Assembly (NCBI RefSeq): GCF_003086295.3 | Contig: NC_092054.1 | Span: 16,007,878 to 16,071,877, forward strand | Length of the DNA stretch: 64,000 nucleotides | Direction of reading: 5' to 3' | Origin: Arachis hypogaea | Taxonomy: Eukaryota > Streptophyta > Magnoliopsida > Fabales > Fabaceae | Shown here: positions 42,392-52,350 of the stretch, one piece after another | Position numbering within the stretch: the first letter of the stretch is position 1 | How the letters are laid out: each line of letters opens with the position of its first letter | Notes under the pieces: generated by a model | Database searches by the model: none | Told to the model about the DNA's origin: nothing | Seen by the model: only the letters and a program-made list of their open reading frames with translations | Position numbers and translations under genes: made by a program

Positions 42392-44026
42392 GTGTGCAAC
42401 CTCAATACACCCTACCCTATTACCAACTACATAAGTAACCACAGACTCCATCACATCTACCATGCAGCAATCCATCAAGCTAGTATTATCCCTGAACCTC
42501 AATTCTATCACCAAGCAGTACATCACCATGAGTGGCAGCAGGCAATGAAGGAAGAGTTGGATGCTCTGGAGTCCAATCATACTTGGGATTTGGTTCCTCT
42601 ACCTCCTAGCAAAAAGGCAATCGGTTGTAGATGAGTTTACAAAGCAAAGCTTAAGGCTGATGGTAGTTTAGAGAGATACAAAGCCAGATTCGTTGCCAAA
42701 GGTTACACGCAACAAGCTGGCATTGACTTTAAAGACACATTCAGTCCAGTAGCCAAGGTCTCAACAGTTAGAGTTTTACTCTCCATTGCAGCAGTGAGAA
42801 ACTGGAATTTTGTGCAATTGGACATAAATAATGCTTTTTTAAATGGGAGTTTGGATGAAGAGGTCTACATGGAGATTCCTTTGGGGCACCCAAAACGGAA
42901 CCAAGGACTTGTATGTCGACTTACTCGATCTCTTTATGGCCTAAGACAGGCTTCCCGACAGTGGTTTAACAAATTCTGTTGTACTCTCAAGCAACATGAT
43001 TTTCACCAATGCAAGAGTGACTATTCTTTATTTTCTATAGGAGAAGGCTCCTCAATCACCTTTTTACTTGTCTATGTTGATGACATAATCATTGCCGGAG
43101 CAAACAATGATATGGTGCAACGGATACAGCAAAGGCTTCAATCAGTTTTCAAGTTAAAAATCTTGGGAGATCTAAAATTTTTCCTGGGGTTAGAGATTGC
43201 AAAATTCAGAAAAGGAATTTCACTTACACAGAGGAAGTATACTTTGTCTCTGCTTGAAGACACCAATTTTCTACACTGCAAGCCAACTTTGATTCCAATG
43301 GAAGCAAACATTAAATTGAGGGCCAAAGAAGGTGACAAGGTTGAAGATGCATCAGCTTATTGAAGATTGATTGGACGACTCATGTATCTCACAATCTCCA
43401 GACCGGACATAACGTTTGCAGTGACAAAACTAGCCCAATTTATGTCTGACCCAAGAGTTCAACACCTCAATGCAGTTCACCAAATCTTAAGATACCTTAA
43501 GGCGGCACCAGGCCAAGGTATTCTTTTCTTCTCAAACTCAAAGTTGAACTTGTCAATCTACACTGATGCAGATTGGGGGAGCTGCCTCAATACTAGGAGG
43601 TCTATCATTGGCTACTGCACTTTCTTGGGAGATTCCTTAATTTCGTGGAAAAGCAAGAAGCAACCTGTCGTGTCAAGAAGCTCCACCGAGGTTGAGTACA
43701 GGGCTATGGCCAATGCTGTTTATGAAGTTGTTTGGCTGACCAACTTACTGAGGTTCATGGACATCACCATTGACTCTGCCATGTTTTTTTGTGACAACCT
43801 TTCATCTATCCAATTAGTCTCTAATCTGACCTTCCATGAAAGATCCAAGCATATTGAGATAGACTGTCATTTCATTCGTGAGAAGGTTGAAATCGGGTTC
43901 ATCAAGTTAGTGCACTTTCCAACCAAACATCAATTAGCCGATATCCTTACCAAGGCCATTTCGAAACCTCAGTTCCTTTTCCTCATGTCTAAGTTAGAAA
44001 CATACAATTTGTATGCTCCAACTTGA
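42392..44026 (+). pseudogene. Reverse transcriptase and RNase H of copia element 1
   Basis: Opens with WQQAMKEELDALESNHTWDLV, the copia RT start. Next come LDINNAFLNGSLDEEVYME, LYGLRQASRQW and the catalytic YVDDIIIAG box near 43075. RNase H shows YTDADWGSC, GYCTFLG, SSTEVEYRAM and HIEIDCHFIREKV. Stops at about 42632 and 43361 (Trp and Arg expected) interrupt one otherwise continuous frame. The frame ends at 44026, eight bases before the LTR, after GCTCCAACTTGAGGGGGGA, whose purine run is the plus-strand primer. Confidence 0.9.
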
Positions 44027-44033
44027 GGGGGGA

Positions 44034-44215
44034 TATTAGACTCACTTGTATTTACCAATTAATTATGTGTAATTAGACTAGTTACACTAGTTACAAAAGC
44101 CAGTTAGAATAAGTTTTACCCTTCAATCACTTGTATATAAAAACTAATCTCTGCTATTCATTACTCAATGAAAACAAAATCATTTTTCTTATTCTCTGAA
44201 ATCGCTGATTTAACA
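44034..44215 (+). repeat. 3' LTR of copia element 1
   Basis: Same length as the 5' LTR with about ten differences. It is preceded by the GAGGGGGGA purine tract at 44025-44033 and followed by GTAAT. Confidence 0.93.
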
Positions 44216-44220
44216 GTAAT

Positions 44221-46699
44221 TAAATTTAACTAATTAAGTTGATCCAATAAATTAAGGATTAATAATAAAAAATTTTAATTAAAGGAGGAAATAAAAGAGA
44301 CATATAAAAAGAAGAAGAAAAATAACCAACTTGAATTTATCGAGTGATCAACTCATTCAACTAAAAAAAGACTTAATTAAATTTAATTATAAAAATAATT
44401 TGTTCACTGTACAACATTTCTCTAAAGCTTTAATTTATTGGCTTTTGTATGCTTGCTATAAAGATCATGAAGTAGTAAAGCCAATTTATTTTTTAACTTA
44501 AATAAACTACATCTTTTATTTATAAAAAGCTACATCTTTTATTTAAAATATAAAAAATAATTAAACAAATACGGATAATAATTTATCATATATATAGGGA
44601 TTAAGGAATTTTCTTTCATAGTCTCCAACTATTTTTTTTTCTTTAAATCCCCTTTTTCATATTTAAAGAACAAAATATTCATTGTTAAAACTTAAACTCA
44701 AGACCATTGGTTAAAAAAGCAAAGTGCTTATTATCTTGGTGATCTTATAGTATAATTTTTTAAAAATAAAATTAAGACATTATTTAAATTTATTTGAACA
44801 GTTTAAAAAGAATATATAATTGAGAAAAATAATATTAATTTGATATTAATTGAATTTCTTTTATATTATTAGTGAATTAATTTAGTTTTTTAAAAATTAT
44901 ACTATAATATGCACTAATATTCACACAAAAATCGATTTTAACATAGTCATATGTAATTTTTGTGGAGCAACAGATTGATTTTAACATCATTGTAACATTG
45001 AATAGTCACACATACACACATGTAAATGTCACTGTTGTGTAGTCACCAAAAAAAAAATGTCACTGTGTACAACGATTTTATTTTCTCATTTAATTGCTTC
45101 TTAGTTGTTGTTTTTTTGTTAGTTCTCTTATTAATAGAAGAAATAAATATTTTCATTGTAAATTTAAATAAATAAATATTACAAGATTGAATAAATTTTA
45201 TTAGAGTACTTATTTATAAAATTTATCATTAAATTAAATTTTTTTTTATCATTAATAAAAAATATTATGTGCACAAAAAAAATTAATGATTATATATTTA
45301 TGTATAAATATATATAGTACTTAACTCATTTTCAATGAGTATTTATTTTCTAAAATATTTTTTATTTGGATAATTGATTTTTAGTATACATGTAATAAAA
45401 TTGATTGTTAATTATATTGATAAAATTTTGTTTTTTGAGTAATATAGTTATGTATTTATATATATAGATGCTTCACACAATTTTTTAATAAAATAATAAG
45501 TCACTAAAATCAATTTTTTTTTATAACAAATGATAAGAAAATAAGAATGAAGAATGAACGATAAGAAAAGATATAGTAGAAATATAAAAAAAGATAGATA
45601 AAGAAGATTTTTTACTAAACCTCTAAGAAACCTATTCTTAGTAACTTAGGTCATCGGAAGATTTTTATTTTTTTTTACTAGACCTTCAAAGAACTTAGAT
45701 CGGAGTGTTGAAAATTGAAAGAACTAACGTTAAGAATTATCTTAGGTTGAATCCTTCAATTTTTTCATACAATAAATAAATTAAATTACTCACTTCACTT
45801 GATCACACATAGAAAAATGTTTATAAAACAACCACAAAAATTTATTCATCAAAAGGTATAAATTATCTCTAACAGAGTAGCCTAAAAGTGAAATATGACT
45901 AACATTGATCTTATTTATTTTAATCAGATATGATTTAAACTAAAAGATACTAAAAATATGATAATTAATTTAAATCAGATTTGATCTTATTAAATTAAAT
46001 TAAATTTGATTTAAATTTAAAATATCTAAAAATACTATTAAACAAAATCAAATGTCCAAATCAAGTCTTTTAACAAATCTTAACAACAAATCAAACTAAA
46101 ATATGACTACATAATTTCAAAAATTAATGCTAAATTTATGACTTTTAATGAACTTTAAGAGTACTTTTGGGTTTCTTAATATCCTCATTTAACCCAATAA
46201 ATTTTATGAGTGCTGCCATTTTAGTATTATTAATTTTTAGACAAACTTTTGATTTTTTTATATCCAAAATCGATATAATAATTCTTCTAATATTCAAATT
46301 TTTAAATAAAATAATATTATTATTTTATCTCTTAATTTTAAAATGCCAAAAATATTCTCTTGATCACGAGTGAATAACATAATTAAACTTTTTATAAACA
46401 CCAAATATATACTTTCTTATAATAGCTGATATACTTTGTATATGTAATATAATTAAAAATTATTTGAGATACCTGTTTTATATATTAAAATTAATAGCAT
46501 TGTAAATTTTATAACATACATACATTTAAGTTGGTAGGTTATAGTTTTATTTAAGTTCAATTTTAACAAAATTTAGTATAATTAATTTTAATAATAGGTG
46601 ATTATAATTAAGTGATTGGATAAATAAACATAATCTTTTAAACTTTATTTATCTTAATTCCTTTTATAATCTCACCTCACAATTAAATTTAAGAAAAGT
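44221..46699. other. AT-rich intergenic DNA
   Basis: Strongly AT-rich with homopolymer runs. No coding region of more than about 68 codons exists and none resembles a protein. No transposon ends were recognised, although a decayed repeat near 45600-45780 has two similar ACTAxACCT segments. Confidence 0.55.
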
Positions 46700-46852
46700 C
46701 TAGGGGCCAGTAACTTTTGTGTTTTTTGGCCAACACTTAACCATCAAAACAAAAGTGAGTGATCTCCTACCATTAGATGTAATCTCACACCATTAAAAAT
46801 ACTATTGATGGCCAATTGATGGTTACAAAACACCAAAATTACTGGCCCCTAG
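46700..46852. mobile_element. MITE with long inverted ends
   Basis: CTAGGGGCCAGTAA at the left is mirrored by TTACTGGCCCCTAG at the right. The inverted match continues inward (TTTTGTGTTTT, TGGTTAAG-like) and less well outward (AAATTTAAGA on both sides, to about 46684 and 46868). There is no coding capacity. The target duplication could not be fixed because the flanks also look inverted, so the real ends may lie further out. Confidence 0.7.
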
Positions 46853-47392
46853 TATTCCTCTTAAATTTATTATATTTTTTCGTTTTATGTATACTTCATA
46901 TGATAAAAATATTTCTTGAAACATAATCATAACATTTTCAATTAATATTTTAAATATGTAATAAAAAATAAGTTTATGTAAAAGTATTTTTCTATTTGAC
47001 TGAAGTATTTTCTTTATTTTATATGTATTTACTTAATCTTAGTATTGTCTGCACTATTTTAATTTAGTTTTTATCTTTGGTAAATATTCTCTTAATAATG
47101 AGTATTAATTATTCAAAATTATTTTTCATACTAATTATATTAAAATACTTAATTCAAAAATTTTTTTATAAAGCTTGTTTATTATGGTTATGCCATATTA
47201 TATTTATAGAATATCCAAAAATATAATATATAAATACTATTAAGTTTACATATCACTACAGAAGGTCTAAAGAACTCGATGAACATTTATTATCAAATGA
47301 CCAATTTACTAAAACGAAGTGATATTTTAGTATGATGTTAATTGATACTATTTTTTACTATGACCAACATTATTTTTCTACGTATTAATTAT
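46853..47392. other. AT-rich DNA up to the PPR gene remnant
   Basis: Nothing recognisable. The PPR similarity ends abruptly at about 47395, so the breakpoint that removed the rest of that gene lies there. Confidence 0.5.
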
Positions 47393-48607
47393 TCAAATAA
47401 CCAAGGCTGACTCGACTATAATGTCTCTCCAACCAACCCTTTTCTCACATACATACAATGAACCTCCTTTCCCTGTCTCGCAGCAGCCAGTCCCAAGCCA
47501 GTCCCAAACATGCGCGAAGAATAGTCCCGAAGCTGTAAATATCCACAATCCCACTCTCCCTAACAAGATTGAGCACAGTCTCATACTCTCGATTATGACA
47601 ATACGTGCCAAGCATAGCAGTCCATGACACCGAATTCTTATTGCTCATCCTATCAAAAACAATCCTAGACTGGCCAATCGAACCGCACTTACCATACATA
47701 TCCAAAAGACTACTCTCAAGTCTCAACAACCACATTCCCACATATCCCAGAAGTAACAACCTTAGCATGCACCTCTCTCCCCTGTCTCAGCCACCCCAAG
47801 TTACCACAAGCAGCCAACAATGTCCCGAAGGTAAAACCATCCGGCGCCAACCCGCAACCTCTATGAATCCTATAGAACAACTCCACAGCCTCCTTAAACC
47901 TATCATTCCTTGTAAGAGCTGAAATAACTGATGTCCAGCACACAGTATCCGGTTCAAGCAATTCATCAAACATCTTGCGTGCATCCTCCACACCAAAATT
48001 CCTCCCATACATATCAATCAACACACTAGAAACCACTCGATTCGAGTCGAACCCACGGCTAACAACAACCCCATGGAAGCACCTTCCGAGCCTCAAGAAC
48101 CCAAGTTCAGAGCAGGCCTTGATAACAGAAGAAAGTGTGAAGGCATTAGGGTGAAGGCCTTCAAGGCCCACCATCTGAGAGAACAAGATAAGTGAGCTTT
48201 TGGGATCACCGACATGAACATAGCCTGAGATCATGGAAGTCCACGAAATGACATCCTTGAAGAGAAGCCCGTCGAAGATCCGGTGGGCTTGGTAGAAGTG
48301 TGGGGCGAGCTTGAAGTAGAGGGCGAGGAGGCTGTTGCCGACGAAGCGGTCGGTGTCGAGGCCGGACTTGATGACGTGGCAGTGGAGGAAGGAGTGGGTC
48401 TTAGTGGAGGTTTGGAGGAGAGAGGCATAGATGATAGATTTATGGGAAGAGGAGATGTTGTGGGTTTTGTTGAGGAGAGTGAGGCATCTCTGCAGTGTTG
48501 AAGGATCTGGGATTCTCTTGTTGGTGGTTCAATGGTGGTGGTGGGGTGGTGGTGGTGGAGAGGAAGCTGTGGCGCTTCAAGTGGTGGAGAGCTTTCAATG
48601 TTGCTAG

Positions 48608-49284
48608 TAGGGGTGGCAAGCGGGGAAGCCCGCCCGCCCCGCCCCGCCTCGCCAGAAGCCCGCTCTTTGGCGGGCTGGCTCGCCCCACCCTGCCTAGTGA
48701 GGCGGTCCCAGAATCCCAACCCGTCCCGTCTAACGGCAGGCTACGGACCAGCGGGCTAAACCCGCTAAATATCTTTTTTTTTTTTTACTTTTAACTATTA
48801 AATAATATATATAAAGATATAAAAAAATCTCTTTTGTTTTTTACTTTTAACTATTATAATTTCTAAAAGTATAAACAAATTATAATTTTTATATTCACAA
48901 ACATTAATCTTTGTAATTATAAATATCTAATAAACATAATTATAAACCAAGTTTTCATCCAAAACATAATTAACAATATTGTCTCTAAAACAAAATAGAC
49001 ATAATCTAAAACACTCAATTTCCATCTTCATTCTCTTGTAAGTTGTGTTGGGAGAAGTTGGGTTTTGGTAACAAAAATTGTAAAAATACCTCTTGCCAAA
49101 AAAATACTAAGCCTGGCGAAAAAGTCTTCCCCGCTCCGCCAAAGCCCGCCAAAACCCGCGGTTTAAGTGGTGCGGGTTAAGCGAGCTTTTGCTATTTGGC
49201 GGTCCCAATTTTTCAGTCCGGCCCGCCTTTTTTGGCGGATTACCGGGGCCGGCCCGGCGGGTTTAGGCCCGTTTGCCACCCCTA
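48608..49284. mobile_element. Non-autonomous hAT element 1 (677 bp)
   Basis: Ends TAGGGGTGGCAA and TTGCCACCCCTA are inverted repeats. An 8-bp duplication GTTGCTAG lies at 48600-48607 and 49285-49292. Both sub-ends are GC-rich (GCGGG...CCCGC), the middle is AT-rich, and no transposase is present. It sits in the N-terminal coding part of the PPR gene. Confidence 0.88.
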
Positions 49285-49292
49285 GTTGCTAG

Positions 49293-50007
49293 TAGGGGTG
49301 TTCATGGCCCGGTCCGATTGGAAGGCCCGGTCCGGTCTCGAATTTCTTAGGGACTAATTTGGTGTAATTTTACCGGGTCTAGGGTCGGGTAAGGGTCTCA
49401 AAAATAGACCTGGTCATTATTTCGGATCGGGTCTGAGCTATAGCTTGGGTCACCCGAACTCAGCCCGGTAGCCCGGTCATCATACACAATTAATATTTTG
49501 TGTTATTAGTGATGGATGATGTCTATTTTTATGTGGAATTGAAGTATTGTAAACCTTAATATTTTGTGTTATTAGTCATTATAAGACTATAAGTTAGTGT
49601 TTTATGTTTAAAATGCATAAGACTTTAGACTAACGCATAATATTATGTTATTTGTATTGATTTAAATATTTGGTGTTATTAGACAATATTAATATTGATT
49701 GTGGTTATGCTTCAATTTTAGGAAAGGGTTGGTTCTTGTTATATTTTTCTAAATGAATTTTATCATGTCAAATAATGATTGGAGTCTTGAAAATTTGGAT
49801 ATTTTCACATACTAATTAACTTACAAGAAGGTAATGTTAACGGTCCGGTTTCCATTCGGTTTTTACTGGATATAATTGTGGCCCAAAAGTGTGTAAATTT
49901 CATCGGGTCTAGAACCGAATTCAGGTCTAACAAATAAACCCAGTATATATTTTGGATCGGATTTGAATCACATCAAACTCGATTTCACCCGACTCATAAA
50001 CATCCTA
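49293..50007. mobile_element. Non-autonomous hAT element 2 (715 bp)
   Basis: Starts TAGGGGTGTTCATGGCCCGG and ends CCCGACTCATAAACATCCTA, imperfect inverted repeats. It is flanked by GTTGCTAG at 49285-49292 and 50008-50015. The first flank is shared with hAT element 1, so the two elements stand in tandem separated only by one target copy. No transposase is present. Confidence 0.85.
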
Positions 50008-50038
50008 GTTGCTAGGTTATTCTTATTTGATTTTGCCA

Positions 50039-50680
50039 TTTTTTCATTAGAAAATTACAAATATTAGTATATTTAGTAGTAACATATTTCTAAGTAACAA
50101 ATGAATAAATAAAATTCAGTCTTTAAATCAATAAGAACTTACCCTTAGGTTTTACTAATCAACTATTTCTTTCATATGCTTGATTATTTTCAAAATCAAA
50201 TCACATTTAAAAAAAATTAAGTGTTTGATCGTTATAATTTAGTAGGCTAATTATCCATATATATTTCAAATGGTATCAAATATCACAAATTAAGATGTCC
50301 CACTGCGAGAATGTCATTTCTCTAGGAGAATTACCAAGCATTTTATACTAACTATACAATAAAGATTGAATTTCTATGGAACGTACAATCCACTAAATAG
50401 AATAAGAAAGGGCAAATAATATACAAACCTCACTATGTTCAATGTTAGAAATCTAACTTTCGATAAAAACTGTAAGGAGGTAATGACGAGGATATTTTAG
50501 TATATTTGAAAAATATGAAATATGAAATCATAGTGGTCAATGATCAATGTGAGAAAGAATAACAAAATACTTGCCAAAGTTTAACAAATGTAGCTGGTGT
50601 AACGACAAGTTGAGTTTCACCAAAAACGATATTAGGAATCATATAGCAAAGAGTGGGAGAATCATGAGACAGAATAGAAG
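50039..50680. other. Intergenic DNA between PPR start and LINE
   Basis: AT-rich with no recognised gene. It would hold the PPR promoter on the minus strand. The 5' end of the LINE may reach into its last 100 bases. Confidence 0.45.
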
Positions 50681-51743
50681 GTGGAAGGGGAGGGCGACAC
50701 TCGGGGACTAGAGGAACAGATGTTGGAGAACAAACTGACTTTGGCACTGGCAATGGAATCAGGGGCAGTGTTGTATGATGAGGAGGAAGACATAATGGCC
50801 ATTCTTCATGCGCAGAATGAGAAAATTGCACAAAAGAAAAGGCTGGCTAAACAGAAGAAAAAGATGAGACAGTGTAGGTATAAAAATAAAAATAAGGTGT
50901 GTCATAATAGTTCTAAATGATTTTCAGTTCTTGGAATGTTAGGGGTTTACGGAGTGATGGGAAGATGAGAATGGTGAAGGATTTAAAGAATACAAGGTAT
51001 TTTCACAGTATGGCGTCGGCAAGGAGAAAAAATAATAGGATTGATTCTTTGGTCGTTAATGGTAGATTGGTAAGGAACCAAGTTAGAATTAAAATAGCTA
51101 TTAAAGAGTTTTACGAAGAGCTTTATCATTAGGAAGATTCTCCGGTGTTGAGGTTCAGAGATGGTCTGATGGAGAGGATAGAGGAGGTCGAGTCCGTAAC
51201 CTTGGAGACATTGCCTTCGACTGAAGAGATTAGAGAGGCGGTATGGGATTGTGAGTCTTCTAAGGCGCCAGGTTGTGATGGATACAATATGAATTTCATA
51301 AAGAGATGTTGGAATGAGATTGGGTATGACTTCACAACAGCGGTAATGGGATTCTTTCAAACTTCTAGGTTGCCGGCGGAGTCAAATATCTCTTTCGCGA
51401 GTTATGAAGGACAATTTTCTAAGTTGGACAGAAGAGCCGCGTAGGAAGGAGGATCGAAAGCAGCGATTAAGGTGCTTTTCTGCGATCATTTGGAATATTT
51501 GGATGGAAAGGAATAAGAGGATATTTCAGAATAAAAGCAGAGGTGTTGAGGAAATAATCAGTATGTCCATGTTTAACTGCGACGAATGGAGGAGTGCACT
51601 CTCTTCATGTTGTTGATGGTTAGATCGGAGATAACAGGGGAGTACTTTATTTTGTGTTACTTTCTAGATTTGCTTGTCTGTTTTAGATATCTTTTATGTT
51701 TGCTCCACTCTACTGTGTTGAGCTTTTATTTAAAAAAAAAAAG
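50681..51743 (+). mobile_element. LINE (L1-type) remnant with large internal deletions
   Basis: The end of ORF1 (acidic and Lys-rich, 50681-50917) is followed by the endonuclease start FSSWNVRGLRSDGKM at 50917. That is fused directly to the pre-RT region (RKNNRIDSLVVNGRLV, FYEELYH, APGCDGYNMNFIKRCWNEIG, 51030-51330). Another jump leads to the C-terminal WNIWMERNKRIF segment at 51490-51540, which in plant LINEs follows the RT and RNase H. A poly(A) run at 51731-51743 closes it. A full element would be about 5-6 kb. The catalytic RT core is missing. Confidence 0.82.
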
Positions 51744-52350
51744 AAATGCTATCACAAAAACATAATTGTAGCTTCTTTAATTTTATCGTTAAGTTGGATG
51801 AACAATATTGAATGGTGAACAATTCCGTGGTTCTCATTTGTTTTTTATTAACTATGGTGAAAACTTAAATCAAGGATTAGATACTATTAAATTTGATCTA
51901 ACGGTGTGTGTTATGTTTTGTTAATTATAATCAACTTTTTTTTTGCAATTAATGCTATATGAACTATCGCCTAATAGAATTTATTATTTTGATAAAAAAA
52001 ATTTTGTTAAATCTTAAATTTAACCCACACAAAGTTAAATTTCATAATTTTAACTAATTAAACTCACAATTGTCTGTCTGCATCAGCATTAATATCATCA
52101 TTCTTTTTATTCTAATCTTAACTCTACAGATATCCAGTTATACATTTCTTAAATTTCATATTTTATACTTTATTTTTTTCATCAAATTTATGAGATATAT
52201 CTTATCTCTCAATATCTGCGAAGAAGCAATTTGAATTCCAATTCATAGATTTTTTATCAATCTAAAACCTAAGTCATATTCTTAGGATTAATTTTGATAG
52301 ATTTCTTGCATCATGCTTTAAATACCTAGCTTAAATTAATTTGTCCATAT
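51744..52350. other. Intergenic DNA, no gene seen
   Basis: AT-rich. The 3' part may hold the leader or an intron of the FAR1-like gene, but no coding motif was found. Confidence 0.5.

Larger units (their letters stand above)
39525..44215 (+). mobile_element. Complete Ty1-copia element with 182-bp LTRs, decayed
   Basis: LTRs at 39525-39706 and 44034-44215 are flanked by GTAAT (39520-39524 and 44216-44220). The order gag, protease, integrase, RT, RNase H is the copia order. Gag through the integrase start is one frame. A single frameshift near 41500 moves the rest into another frame that then holds to the end, broken only by stops. LTRs differ at about ten positions. Short LTRs and an initiator-Met primer site fit the Ale/Ivana-type copia lineages, but the lineage was not established. 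Both LTR copies start TA instead of TG. Confidence 0.93.
47393..50038 (-). pseudogene. Truncated PPR protein gene split by two hAT elements
   Basis: PPR proteins bind organelle RNA. On the minus strand 48600 to 47393 encodes successive 35-residue PPR motifs: GLDTDRFVGNSLLALYFKL, DVISWTSMISGYVHVGDP, FTLSSVIKACSELGFLRLG, DTVCWTSVISALTRNDRF, NSVSWTAMLGTYCHNRE. It follows Arabidopsis At1g03540 (PLS class) closely as I recall it. About half of a ~610-residue protein is left, and the C-terminal repeats and E domain are gone. Frameshifts lie near 48500, 47730 and 47460. Past the two insertions (48608-50007) an ATG at 50038 joins the same exon without a gap when the elements and one duplication are ignored, so it is the probable original start. 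Confidence 0.85.

Noticed and set aside
48231..48719. 162-codon Ser/Thr/Pro-rich frame on the minus strand
   Set aside because: It is an out-of-frame reading of the PPR gene joined to the GC-rich end of a hAT element. The PPR motifs lie in another frame.
50544..50831. 95-codon minus-strand frame opposite the LINE start
   Set aside because: No recognised domain, and the plus strand fits the end of LINE ORF1.
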